Source: Phenylobacterium sp. Root1290 (GTDB lineage Bacteria > Pseudomonadota > Alphaproteobacteria > Caulobacterales > Caulobacteraceae). From it: a stretch of DNA of 64,000 nucleotides. How positions within the stretch are numbered: the stretch's first letter is position 1; the number at the start of each line of letters is the position of its first letter. The notes below the pieces were generated by a model, which was given only the letters and a program-made list of their open reading frames with translations, was not told the origin of the DNA and did not search any database. The stretch is from positions 189,284 through 253,283 of the forward strand of contig NZ_LMEE01000002.1 of NCBI RefSeq assembly GCF_001425305.1, written 5' to 3'. Below are positions 1-8,379 of this stretch, piece by piece. The position numbers and the translations under genes are program-made.

Positions 1-1260
1 CAGCGCACCACCTTCGACCTGGAGATGATCCAGGCCACCGGCTCGTGCGCCGGCATCGAGAACTACAGCCGCTACCTGTCCGGCCGCCGCACCGGCGAGC
101 CGCCGCCGACCTTCTTCGAGTACATTCCCGAGAACGCCCTGCTCTTCATCGACGAGAGCCACCAGGCGGTGCCGCAGATCGGCGCGATGTACCGGGGCGA
201 CTATCGCCGCAAGTTCACCCTGGCCGAGTACGGCTTCCGCCTGCCCTCCTGCCTCGACAACCGCCCGCTCAAGTTCGAAGAGTGGGACGCCATGCGGCCG
301 CAGACGGTCAACGTCTCGGCGACGCCCGCAGCCTGGGAGCTGGAGCGATCCGGCGGCGTCTTCGCCGAGCAGGTCATCCGGCCCACCGGCCTGATCGATC
401 CGCCGGTCGAGGTGCGTCCGGTCTCCAAGGACAATCACAGCCAGGTCGACGACGTCATCGCCGAGGCCCGCGACACCATCGCCAAGGGCTACCGCACCCT
501 GATCACCGTCCTGACCAAGAAGATGGCCGAGGACCTCAGCGAGTACATGCACGAGCAGGGCCTGCGCGTGCGCTACATGCACTCCGACATCGACACCATG
601 GAGCGCATCGAGATCATCCGCGACCTGCGGCTCGGCGCCTTCGACGTGCTGATCGGCATCAACCTGCTGCGCGAGGGCCTCGACATCCCCGAAGTGGGAT
701 TGGTCGCCATCCTCGACGCCGACAAGGAAGGCTTCCTGCGCTCGGAAACCTCGCTGATCCAGACCATCGGCCGCGCCGCGCGGAACGTGGACGGCAAGGT
801 CATCCTCTACGCTGACCACATCACCGGCTCGATGGAACGGGCCATGGCCGAGACCCAGCGCCGCCGCGAGAAGCAGGAGCAGTACAACCTCGAGCACGGC
901 ATCACGCCTGAGAGCGTCAAGAGCCAGATCAAGGAAATCCTCGCCAGCCCGTACGAGAAGGATCGCGTGCTGGTCCCGGTCGGCGTGGCCGAGGACGCCG
1001 GCAAGCCGTTCCTCGGCGACAACTTCAAGGCCACCCTCCGCGACCTCGAGGCCAAGATGCGCCAGGCCGCCGCGGACCTGGAGTTCGAGACCGCCGCGCG
1101 CCTGCGCGACGAGATCAAGCGCCTCAAACTGCTCGACCTGGAATTCGCAAACGACGCCCTCACCGGCGAGGGCGAGACCGCCGATCGCGAGGTGGTCAAG
1201 AAGGTCCGGGCCGAGGCGCGGGCCGAGAGCCAAGAGCGGTTCCGCAAGGGGAAACGCTAG
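1..1260 (+). CDS. uvrB: UvrABC excision nuclease subunit B, C-terminal part (5' end outside window)
   Basis: UvrB is the damage-verifying helicase-like subunit of nucleotide excision repair and hands damaged DNA to UvrC. The open frame enters from the window edge, and 419 residues remain of a protein usually about 660-740 long. The Walker B/DEAD-like motif [13 protein letters not shown] is visible, followed by [18 protein letters not shown]. The helicase motifs V and VI follow as [20 protein letters not shown] and QTIGRAARN. The C-terminal UVR domain (about residues 340-375 of the fragment), which contacts UvrC, contains [18 protein letters not shown]. The N-terminal P-loop lies upstream of the window. 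No clear hairpin terminator follows the stop. The assignment is certain; the gene is cut only by the window. Confidence 0.98.
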   Translation, partial: QRTTFDLEMIQATGSCAGIENYSRYLSGRRTGEPPPTFFEYIPENALLFIDESHQAVPQIGAMYRGDYRRKFTLAEYGFRLPSCLDNRPLKFEEWDAMRPQTVNVSATPAAWELERSGGVFAEQVIRPTGLIDPPVEVRPVSKDNHSQVDDVIAEARDTIAKGYRTLITVLTKKMAEDLSEYMHEQGLRVRYMHSDIDTMERIEIIRDLRLGAFDVLIGINLLREGLDIPEVGLVAILDADKEGFLRSETSLIQTIGRAARNVDGKVILYADHITGSMERAMAETQRRREKQEQYNLEHGITPESVKSQIKEILASPYEKDRVLVPVGVAEDAGKPFLGDNFKATLRDLEAKMRQAAADLEFETAARLRDEIKRLKLLDLEFANDALTGEGETADREVVKKVRAEARAESQERFRKGKR

Positions 1261-1489
1261 CTCCGCAATAGGGATAAGCCCTTGTTCCCACTGCCAAAAC
1301 AACCGAGCGTGGCGCCGGCTTGACCGCACGCCTGTAACCCAAACTCCACAGTACGAAAGACGATATCGTTAACTTCTGGAGGCCCGGAACCACGGCCCCG
1401 CTTCGCGCGTAGAGTCCGTCGGATGGGGAGCGCTGTCGACGCGGTCCGACGGGGGCCGCGGGCATGACGCTCTTCCTGGGGATGATCCC

Positions 1490-1780
1490 ATGACGCCTCC
1501 GCTTTCCGTGGTGGCCGACAACTCGGCCGACAAGACCAAGCCGCTTACCGGCCGTGACCTATCAGAACGCATTCGCCGGCTGCAGGCCGAGGCCAAGTCG
1601 CTGGCGCGCGAGCATGTCCACGCGCTGGGCGTCGCCTTGATCGAGGTCGAGCGGCTGTCCGCCGAGATCGCCGAGGGCGGCGAGGCCTATCCGGCCGGCG
1701 TCCGCGACCTCGCCCGGCGGATGGCGGAAGACTGCGAAGCCAAGGTCCAGACCCTCGAGGCGATCTCCTCGCGCGCCTGA
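1490..1780 (+). CDS. Small helical protein of unknown function, copy 1 of a tandem pair
   Basis: This 96-residue protein is one of two tandem paralogues; the next gene shares the cores RIRRLQAEAKSLAREH, EVERLSAEIAEGGEAYP and LARRMAEDCEA. The composition (many A, E, R and L, no Cys, no signal peptide or membrane segment) predicts a soluble two- or three-helix bundle. A GGGGAT stretch lies just before the ATG. The 229 bases upstream hold a perfect 10-bp palindrome, ACGATATCGT (1360-1369), but no promoter I can name. I do not recognise a characterised family and propose no function. Confidence 0.85.
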   Translation: MTPPLSVVADNSADKTKPLTGRDLSERIRRLQAEAKSLAREHVHALGVALIEVERLSAEIAEGGEAYPAGVRDLARRMAEDCEAKVQTLEAISSRA

Positions 1781-1841
1781 CCCGACTTTGGCGCCTCTCA
1801 TGCAGCACAGGTCACAGACTGTGCAGCTTTGGGAGCGCCAG

Positions 1842-2141
1842 ATGGTTACTCGGATGCGTGCGTCAACGGCCCTCAGCGTTGTGGCCGACAATCAAACCGC
1901 CGTCGCAGCGGCGCCGAGCGTCGCGGACAGGATTCGCCGATTGCAGGCCCAGGCCAAGAACCTGGCCCGCGAGCACATCATCGCGCTCGAAACTGCGATC
2001 GCCGAGGTCGAACGGTTGTCTGCGGAGGTCGCCGACGGCGGCGAAGCCTATCCGGTCGGGGTTCGCGAGATCGCCCGCCGCATGGCCGCCGATTGCGAGG
2101 CCAACGGCAATACGATCCGCGCGCTCGTCGGCCGCAGCTAG
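1842..2141 (+). CDS. Small helical protein of unknown function, copy 2 of a tandem pair
   Basis: This 99-residue paralogue of the preceding gene conserves DRIRRLQAQAKNLAREH, AEVERLSAEVADGGEAYP and EIARRMAADCEAN in the same order. I chose the ATG at 1842 because GGAG sits six bases upstream; the frame is open back to 1788, but that start has no ribosome binding site. Similarity is visible at DNA level, consistent with a tandem duplication that has since diverged, mostly at third codon positions and at the N-terminus. Its stop TAG is interlocked with the stop of the convergent acetyltransferase gene (CTAG at 2138-2141). The function is unknown. Confidence 0.83.
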   Translation: MVTRMRASTALSVVADNQTAVAAAPSVADRIRRLQAQAKNLAREHIIALETAIAEVERLSAEVADGGEAYPVGVREIARRMAADCEANGNTIRALVGRS

Positions 2142-2413
2142 GCCAGCAGGCCGCGGAACTCGTGGCTGCGCCGCAGCCATGCGGCCGCGAACCCGCAGAT
2201 CGGCACGATCTTCAAGTCCCGCTCGCGCGCGTTCGCGGCCAGCGCCGCCATCAGGCGACCGGACGCGCCGGTACCGCGCAAGGGAACCGGGCTCTCGACA
2301 TGGTCGATGAACAGGCGATCCCCTGAGAGCCGGTAGTCGGCCCATGATGTCATGCCCTGCTCGGTCATCTCGAAGCGCTGCTCGGCTTCGTTGTCTCGGA
2401 GTTCATTGCTCAT
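2138..2413 (-). CDS. Small GNAT-family N-acetyltransferase (YjdJ-like)
   Basis: This 91-residue protein matches the short single-domain GNAT proteins of the YjdJ type. They keep the acetyl-CoA binding part of the fold but are about half the usual GNAT length. Visible features are the N-terminal strand RFEMTEQGMTSWADYRL, then FIDHVESPVPLRGTGASGRLM with the pyrophosphate-binding R-G-x-G/A pattern, and the late strand LKIVPICGFAAAWLRR. The substrate is unknown. It is cytoplasmic, with no signal or membrane segment. It converges on the upstream small helical gene with a four-base stop-codon overlap and lies 50 bases downstream of the thiolase gene on the same strand. Confidence 0.85.
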   Translation of the reverse strand: MSNELRDNEAEQRFEMTEQGMTSWADYRLSGDRLFIDHVESPVPLRGTGASGRLMAALAANARERDLKIVPICGFAAAWLRRSHEFRGLLA

Positions 2414-2463
2414 CGTAGCCTAACGCCCCCAACCGAGGATTGGTCCACCTCCTCAGCGCGCGG

Positions 2464-3654
2464 TCAGACCAGTTCAACCGCCATGGCCGTCGCCTCGCCG
2501 CCGCCGATGCAGAGGCTGGCCAGTCCGCGCCTGCCCCCGCGCGCCTCCAGCGCCGCGATCAGGGTCGCCAGGATACGCGCGCCGCTGGCGCCGATGGGGT
2601 GGCCCAGGGCGCAGGCGCCGCCGTTGACGTTCAGCTTGGCGCGGTCGATGCCCAGATCGCGCTCGGCGATCATCGCCACCACCGCGAACGCCTCGTTGAC
2701 CTCGAACAGATCGACGTCCTCGACGCTCCATCCGGCCTTCTTGAGGGCCTTCTGCATCGCCGGGACCGGAGCGGTGGTGAACAAGCCCGGCTCATGAGCA
2801 TGAGCCGCGTGGCTCACCACCCTGGCCACGACCTTCAGGCCCAGCTTCTCGGCCACCGAAGCCCTGGTCATCACCAACGCCGCTGCGCCGTCCGAAATCG
2901 AAGAGGCGTTCGCCGCGGTGATCGCCCCGTCTTTGCCGAAAGCCGGCTTCAGGGTCGGGATCTTGGCCGGGTCGGCCTTCAATGGCTGCTCGTCAGTGGA
3001 GACCGTCTCGGTCCCTTTGCGAGTGGTCACCTGCACCGGGGCGATTTCGCGGGCGAAGGCCCCGCTCTCGGTCGCCGCCCGGGCGCGGGCCAGCGACGAG
3101 ATCGCGAACTCGTCCATCGCCTCGCGGGTGAACTGATAGGCGCGCGCCGTCTCGTCGGCGAACGAGCCCATGAGCCGGCCAGGCTCGTAGGCGTCTTCCA
3201 GGCCGTCCAGGTACATGTGGTCGAACGCCGTGTCGTGACCGATCCGGGCGCCGCCGCGGTGCTTGTTCAGCAGGTACGGCGCGTTGGTCATGCTCTCCAT
3301 GCCGCCGGCCACGATGATGTCGGCGCTGCCGGCCGCCAGGGCGTCATGCGCCATGATCGCGGCCTGCATGCCCGATCCGCACATCTTGTTCAGGGTCGTC
3401 GCCTCGACCGATTTCGGCAGGCCAGCGCCCAGCGCCGCCTGGCGCGCCGGCGCCTGGCCGAGCCCCGCCGGCAACACGCAGCCCATGAAGATCTGCTCGA
3501 CAGCCTCGGGCGACACCCCGGCCCGTTCGACCGCGGCACGCACGGCGGCGGCGCCCAGTTCAGTGGCCTTGAGCGCGCTCAGCGAGCCCTGGAAGCTCCC
3601 CATCGGGGTGCGGGCATAGGCGGCGATGACGACGGGATCGGCGGATTGGGTCAT
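2464..3654 (-). CDS. Acetyl-CoA C-acyltransferase (thiolase)
   Basis: This thiolase of 396 residues either condenses two acetyl-CoA or cleaves 3-ketoacyl-CoA. The nucleophilic cysteine is C92 in LNKMCGSGMQA. The C-terminal motifs VNEAFAVV, GGACALGHPIGASG (catalytic His) and LCIGGGEA (second catalytic Cys) are all present. The length is typical of the biosynthetic AtoB/PhaA type. Without PHB or beta-oxidation genes beside it, the direction of use is not decided by context. Its neighbours are mnmA upstream and a small GNAT gene downstream, both on the same strand. It probably serves acetoacetyl-CoA or fatty-acid metabolism in the cytoplasm. Confidence 0.95.
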   Translation of the reverse strand: MTQSADPVVIAAYARTPMGSFQGSLSALKATELGAAAVRAAVERAGVSPEAVEQIFMGCVLPAGLGQAPARQAALGAGLPKSVEATTLNKMCGSGMQAAIMAHDALAAGSADIIVAGGMESMTNAPYLLNKHRGGARIGHDTAFDHMYLDGLEDAYEPGRLMGSFADETARAYQFTREAMDEFAISSLARARAATESGAFAREIAPVQVTTRKGTETVSTDEQPLKADPAKIPTLKPAFGKDGAITAANASSISDGAAALVMTRASVAEKLGLKVVARVVSHAAHAHEPGLFTTAPVPAMQKALKKAGWSVEDVDLFEVNEAFAVVAMIAERDLGIDRAKLNVNGGACALGHPIGASGARILATLIAALEARGGRRGLASLCIGGGEATAMAVELV

Positions 3655-3717
3655 GCCGCCGATATAATTCTCCGCCTGGCGAAATGAAATGCTCCCGCAG
3701 CGTCAGGCCCGCAGCTG

Positions 3718-4878
3718 TCAGCCGAGGGCGCGCACCGTCCCGGAAATGAACCCGCCGCCGAGCACGCGGTCCGGCTGTTCCGGCGCGTAGAGTACGCAGG
3801 CTTGCCCCGGCGCGACGCCTTCTTCTGGCGTGTCGAGCTCCACGGCGATGTCTCCACCACGCACCGACAGCTTGCCGGCCACCGGCTCACGGGTCGAGCG
3901 CACGCGCGCCAGCACCGGCCGGCCGGCCGCAGCGGCCATGTCGTCGCCCTCGCCCAGCCAGTTGGTTTCCTTCAGCGTCAGCGCGCTGGTCAGCAGCGCC
4001 TCGCGCGGTCCAACCACAACCTGGCGCTTGTCGGCGTCGATCTTCACCACGAACAGCGGATCGCCGACCGCGATGTTGAGGCCGCGCCGCTGGCCGATCG
4101 TGTAGCGGGTGACGCCTTCGTGGCGTCCCAGCACCCTGCCGTCCATGTGCACGACCTCGCCCGCCTCCGCGCCGTGCGGGCGCAGGCGGTCGATGATGGT
4201 CGTGTATCGGCCTTCCGGCACGAAGCAGATGTCCTGACTGTCAGGCTTGTCGGCCGCCGCCAGTCCCAGTTCCGCAGCCACCCGCCGCACCTCGGGCTTG
4301 GGCAGACCGCCCAGCGGGAAGCGCAGGAAGTCGAGTTGCTCGCGCGTGGTCGCGAACAGGAAGTAGCTCTGGTCGCGAGCCGGGTCCGCCGCGCGCATCA
4401 ACTGCGCCCCGCCCGGAACCTCGGCGCGCTGCACGTAATGCCCCGTGGCCATGGCCTCGGCGCCCAGGTCGCGGGCGACGTCCAGCAGGTCACGGAACTT
4501 CACTGTCTGATTGCAGCGGATGCAGGGGATCGGCGTCTCGCCGCGCAGGTAAGCGTCGGCGAAGTCCTCGATGACCTGCTGCTTGAACTTGCTTTCATAG
4601 TCGAGGACGTAGTGCGGGATTCCGATGACGTCGGCGGCGGTCCGCGCGTCGTGGATGTCCTGGCCCGCGCAGCAGGCGCCCTTCTTCTGGATCGCCGCGC
4701 CGTGGTCGTAGAGCTGCAGCGTCACGCCCACGACGTTATAGCCGGCCCTCGCCAGCAGGGCGGCGGTGACCGTGGAGTCCACTCCACCGGACATGGCCGC
4801 GACCACCCGCGCGCCGGGCTTCAGGCCCACGGCGGCGCGTGCAGCTTCCACGGCTGTGTCTGCGAAAAGCGCGTTCAT
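3718..4878 (-). CDS. mnmA: tRNA-specific 2-thiouridylase
   Basis: MnmA activates U34 of the Lys, Glu and Gln tRNAs with ATP and inserts sulfur to give 2-thiouridine. The protein has 386 residues. The PP-loop [14 protein letters not shown] is near residue 30. The catalytic pair comprises the Cys in [14 protein letters not shown] (about residue 120) and the Cys of [12 protein letters not shown] (about residue 215). GHYVQRAE and a typical C-terminal beta-barrel follow. It lies 57 bases downstream of flgL on the same strand; the pairing with flagellar genes looks positional rather than functional. All catalytic features are intact. Confidence 0.97.
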   Translation of the reverse strand: MNALFADTAVEAARAAVGLKPGARVVAAMSGGVDSTVTAALLARAGYNVVGVTLQLYDHGAAIQKKGACCAGQDIHDARTAADVIGIPHYVLDYESKFKQQVIEDFADAYLRGETPIPCIRCNQTVKFRDLLDVARDLGAEAMATGHYVQRAEVPGGAQLMRAADPARDQSYFLFATTREQLDFLRFPLGGLPKPEVRRVAAELGLAAADKPDSQDICFVPEGRYTTIIDRLRPHGAEAGEVVHMDGRVLGRHEGVTRYTIGQRRGLNIAVGDPLFVVKIDADKRQVVVGPREALLTSALTLKETNWLGEGDDMAAAAGRPVLARVRSTREPVAGKLSVRGGDIAVELDTPEEGVAPGQACVLYAPEQPDRVLGGGFISGTVRALG

Positions 4879-4935
4879 GGCGGGCTATGTAGCGGTTGGC
4901 GCCCCGATTTGCGAGGGCGCCCCCGTCATCGCGCC

Positions 4936-5862
4936 TTACCGCAGGGCGTTCAGCAGCGAAGAATCGCGCAGGGTGATGAACACCTGGGTCGAGGCCTGCA
5001 GCGCCAGGGTGGCCTTTTCCAGCTCGACCGAGGCGAGCGGCATGTTGGCGTCGACGATGTCGCCGATCATGCCCTTCAGGCTGTTCTGGCGAGCCGTCAG
5101 ATCGACCTTCACGTCTTCCACGCGCGCCTGCACCATCCCGTTGCGAGCCGTCTTGTCGATGATGTCGCTGGAGGCCGTGTCCCAGCTGGCGAGTTCGGCG
5201 GTCAGGAACGTCCGCTGGGCGTCGGTCATGGTGCCGCCGAACGGTGTCGCCTCGTGGAAGGCCTGCAGCGTCTTGTATGCCTGCAGAATGTCTGTTCCGA
5301 GGTCGTCCGCCAGCATGCCGGTCTTCACCGTGGTGGCGTCGTCGACCTTGTGCTCGGTGATGAAGTCGTCGTTCTGGAAGAAGTCCGCGATCGCCGGCGT
5401 CAACGGGTTGGTGAGGTCGGAAAGCGCCTGGGCCGTCACCGGCATGGTGTCGATCTTGCCGCCGGCGAACAGGTACTTGCCGCCGTAGCGGGAGTTCATG
5501 GCCGAGACCGCGTTGCGGAACTGCGCCTCGATTTCCTGCATCAGCGTGTCGGTGCGGCCGGTGGCGATGGCCTCTTCGATCGCCTGCTTGGTGGAGGCGG
5601 CGGCGTCGCCCAGCTGGCCCATTGCGAAGTCCTGGGTGGTCAGCTTGTCGGCGATCAGTTTGTTCTGATCGAGATAGCCGCCGACGCGGGTCTCCACCGA
5701 GCGCATCGCCGTCAGCATTTCGGCGTTGCGCGAGTAATCCTTCAGGTTCGCCCCGTTCTCCTGGGTCGCCACCTTGTCGCCCGCAGCCATCTGCTTCTGC
5801 TGGGCGAGCATGATGTTCCGAAGAACCAGGCTGTAATTGCCGCCGGTCGTGACGCGATACAT
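4936..5862 (-). CDS. flgL: Flagellar hook-filament junction protein FlgL (HAP3)
   Basis: FlgL is the second hook-associated protein and links the FlgK ring to the flagellin filament outside the cell. The 308-residue product has flagellin-like ends: an N-terminal coiled region MYRVTTGGNYSLVLRNIM followed by heptads, and a C-terminal helix ending LALQASTQVFITLRDSSLL. There is no cleavable signal, as expected for export through the flagellar type III apparatus. It follows flgK with a 12-base gap on the same strand, so the two are surely co-transcribed in the order flgK-flgL. The length is close to that in Caulobacter relatives. Confidence 0.93.
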   Translation of the reverse strand: MYRVTTGGNYSLVLRNIMLAQQKQMAAGDKVATQENGANLKDYSRNAEMLTAMRSVETRVGGYLDQNKLIADKLTTQDFAMGQLGDAAASTKQAIEEAIATGRTDTLMQEIEAQFRNAVSAMNSRYGGKYLFAGGKIDTMPVTAQALSDLTNPLTPAIADFFQNDDFITEHKVDDATTVKTGMLADDLGTDILQAYKTLQAFHEATPFGGTMTDAQRTFLTAELASWDTASSDIIDKTARNGMVQARVEDVKVDLTARQNSLKGMIGDIVDANMPLASVELEKATLALQASTQVFITLRDSSLLNALR

Positions 5863-5874
5863 CGTCAGGCTCCG

Positions 5875-7971
5875 TTAAACCATGTTCGTCAGGACGTCGA
5901 ACAGCTCCTTCGCCGCTTGGATCATGCGGGCGGAAGCGTTGAAGGCCTGTTGATAAGTCGTCAGTCGGACGAGTTCCTCGTCCACGTTCACGCCCTCGAC
6001 CGCCTCGCGGCGCGCCTGGGCCTCGTTGGACACCGACTCCGCCGCGCTCTTGCGGTTTTCCGCCGCCTCGGCCTGACGGCCGATGGAGCCGCCAAACTCG
6101 GCGGCATACCGGGACAGGGTCATGCTGACCGTGCCCAGCGTGCCCGCTGGCGAGAAGGTGGTGGTCACGTCGCCCGCCGCGGCCAGCAGCCTTGCGCCGC
6201 GGCCGTCGCCGGCGGTGACCGCCGGCTTGCCCGCCGCGACCGAGAGGTCGAGCGTCGCCAGGCCGAGCTTCATCGGATCCTGCGAGATGGCCGCGTCGAT
6301 GTCGTAGCGGCTCGCGCGGCCGTTGCGCTCGATGACGCCCAGGCCGAACAACTGGCTCATGGACGGGCCCGACGCCCCGCGCTGGGTCTGGTCCTGGGTG
6401 ATCGAAAGCGTGGCGTTCTGCGGCGCCGAGCCGCTGAAGGTGAGCGCGCCCTTGGAGTCCAGGCTGAACTGACCGTTGGTGCCGACGCCGGTCACCGGAT
6501 CGTTCAGCGCCGTCAGCAGGTCGTTCATGCTGTTGGCGGGAGCCGGCGGAACCGTGAAGGTCATGTCGCGGATCGGCTTGCCGTCGGCCTGCGCCAGGCG
6601 GAAGCTGATCGTCTGGCCCGGCGTGAAACCGTGCGGGTCCGTGCCCCGCAGCCCGGTCTCGTAGCTCATCATCCCGCCGGAGCGGACGAGGTCGTTGAGG
6701 CCGAAGAAGTGCGAGAAGCCGCGGCCGGCCTTGGCCGACGTTCCCTCTTCGATGGCGATCCGGTTGTCGCCGGTCCCCGTCAGGCTCAAGGCGCCATCGG
6801 TGAAGCTGGCCGTCGCCGCCCCGCCCATCGCGGTGTTCAGGCTGGTCAGGAAGCTGGCCGGCGTGAACGCCCCGCCAGGAACCATGGTGCCGGCGTCGAA
6901 GTCGATGTCGACGCGGCTCTGGACGATGCCGTCCTTGTCAAGGATTGCGACCGTGGTTCTGCCGGTGAAGCCGCCGACCGCGGTCGGCAGGTCGAGTCCG
7001 GTGTCGCGGCCGTTCAGCGCCTTGGGCGGCGGCGAGGCCGTGGTCTTGTTGTGAGCCGCGTTGATCTGCTCGACCGTGCGCGAGATGAACTCGCCCAGTT
7101 GGTCGGACATGCCCGGAAGCGTCGTATCGCGCAGGTCCATAAGGCCGCGGATCTCGCCGCCCGAGATCTGGATCGGCTGCGGGAAGCCGACGCCGCCCTC
7201 CGGCTCGACCGCGATGTAGCCCTTGGTCGCGTCGGTGCGATTGTAGCTGAGCGTCGCGGCCTTGCCGTCGCCGGCCAGCAGCAGCCCCTCGGCCGATCTG
7301 ACCGTCACGCCGCCATTGGTGCGCTGGGCGACCTGCACGTTCATCAGGGTCGAGAGTTCGTCGACCAACTGGCTCTGAATGTTCTCCGAACCCGAGGCGT
7401 CGCCGCTGGTCAGCTTGGCGCGGCTGATGTCGGCGTTCATCTGATTGATCTGCCGCAGCAGATCGTTGATGCGGTTCACGTTCGAGGAGATGCGCGCATC
7501 GACGGTCTCGCCCAGCTCATTGATTTGGGCGTTGATGCGGCCGGTCTCGGTAAGAAAGTCCTCGACCTTCGAGATGCCCTGGCTGCGCAGCAGGCTCGAG
7601 GAGGGGTCGTCGGCCGCCGCCGCGAAGGCGTTGAAGATCTGGTCCAGGCGCGAGAAGTAGAACGTCTCCTTGCCCGGATTGCCGAACAGGCTCTGCGCGT
7701 TGTCCAGATACTGCGAGAAGGCGTCCCAGCGCGAGGCGTCCGAGGACGCCGTCAGCGAGGCCAGCTGGAGATACTGGTCGGTGACCCGCCGCACTCCCTG
7801 GATGTCGACGCCCATGCCCTGGCCGCCGACGACCAGAGGGGCCTGGTCGACCTGCTTGCGCACGTAGCCGGGCGTGTTGACGTTGGCGATGTTGTCCGAG
7901 GTGACGCGCAGGTTCATCTGGGCTGCATTCAGCCCGGACGAAGCCGTCTTCAGCATAGCCGTCAGTGACAC
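5875..7971 (-). CDS. flgK: Flagellar hook-associated protein FlgK (HAP1)
   Basis: FlgK forms the first junction ring on the distal end of the hook. The 698-residue protein has the diagnostic N-terminus MSLTAMLKTASSGLNAAQM followed by VTSDNIANVNTPGYVRK, the rod/hook-type motif shared with FlgE. Its C-terminal helix is NVDEELVRLTTYQQAFNASA with RMIQAAKELFDVLTNMV. The middle third is a variable insert, which explains the length above the enterobacterial ~550. It is divergent from the fliK-like operon across a 408-base intergenic region and is the first gene of flgK-flgL. A flagellar late promoter is expected, but I found no convincing one on this strand. Confidence 0.96.
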   Translation of the reverse strand: MSLTAMLKTASSGLNAAQMNLRVTSDNIANVNTPGYVRKQVDQAPLVVGGQGMGVDIQGVRRVTDQYLQLASLTASSDASRWDAFSQYLDNAQSLFGNPGKETFYFSRLDQIFNAFAAAADDPSSSLLRSQGISKVEDFLTETGRINAQINELGETVDARISSNVNRINDLLRQINQMNADISRAKLTSGDASGSENIQSQLVDELSTLMNVQVAQRTNGGVTVRSAEGLLLAGDGKAATLSYNRTDATKGYIAVEPEGGVGFPQPIQISGGEIRGLMDLRDTTLPGMSDQLGEFISRTVEQINAAHNKTTASPPPKALNGRDTGLDLPTAVGGFTGRTTVAILDKDGIVQSRVDIDFDAGTMVPGGAFTPASFLTSLNTAMGGAATASFTDGALSLTGTGDNRIAIEEGTSAKAGRGFSHFFGLNDLVRSGGMMSYETGLRGTDPHGFTPGQTISFRLAQADGKPIRDMTFTVPPAPANSMNDLLTALNDPVTGVGTNGQFSLDSKGALTFSGSAPQNATLSITQDQTQRGASGPSMSQLFGLGVIERNGRASRYDIDAAISQDPMKLGLATLDLSVAAGKPAVTAGDGRGARLLAAAGDVTTTFSPAGTLGTVSMTLSRYAAEFGGSIGRQAEAAENRKSAAESVSNEAQARREAVEGVNVDEELVRLTTYQQAFNASARMIQAAKELFDVLTNMV

Positions 7972-8379
7972 GGTTTACCCTCCGCCCGGCAAAGCCTGAC
8001 GCGCGACCCGGCCAAATCTGCCGAGATGATGGTGAACGCCCGCGCGAGGGCCATGCAAAAATCCAATCTTTTCAACGAAATCCATTTTGGAGCTCGTCAA
8101 ACCTGCAAAACACGGCGCAAGACCGGCGCCAGTCGCAGACCACCTCCTCGGCAGGGCGTTTCTTCCAGGGCGGCAGGGACGACCCATCGAACAACTTCGG
8201 CTCGGCAAAAAACGCCTGAGCGGGTCGATCAGGCGCCCATCGAAATCACATTTTCACCTTATATTTCAAAGCATTGAAGAGTTGGCGCAAAGGTTGCTCA
8301 GAAGGCGTCGAATGTACGCGGCGCAGAAGCGCTCCCACCGATAAGCCCAGGCGACGCCCGGGCGGATTCACCGGAAGCC
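7972..8379. other. Divergent flagellar intergenic region between flgK and the fliK-like gene
   Basis: This 408-base stretch has no credible gene on either strand. It is clearly AT-richer than its neighbours around 8045-8105 and 8240-8285. Its right end carries a good sigma-54-type -24/-12 element facing the fliK-like gene (separate entry). Facing flgK there is only a weak -12-like TTTTGCA with a poor -24 element (complement of about 8104-8120). In Caulobacter such regions also bind FlbD and IHF; I could not place those sites with confidence. Confidence 0.7.
8283..8298 (+). promoter_or_regulatory. Probable sigma-54 (RpoN) promoter for fliK-like/flgD/flgE
   Basis: The sequence TGGCGC-AAAGG-TTGCT matches the -24/-12 consensus TGGCAC-N5-TTGCW with one change (A to G in the -24 element). 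It keeps the invariant GG and GC dinucleotides exactly ten bases apart. It lies 82 bases before the ATG of the fliK-like gene, so transcription would start near 8309. In Caulobacter, late flagellar genes are transcribed by sigma-54 with the activator FlbD, so position and gene content agree. An activator site was not identified. Confidence 0.75.

Noticed and set aside
3802-7968. Very long open frame on the plus strand across mnmA, flgL and flgK.
   Set aside because: It lies antisense to three well-recognised genes and has the Arg/Gly/Val-rich composition of a shadow frame in high-GC DNA; no domain is recognisable.
8104-8120. A second sigma-54-like element facing flgK (complement strand).
   Set aside because: The -12 part TTTTGCA is good, but the -24 part reads TTGCGCC without the invariant GG, so I did not list it as a promoter.
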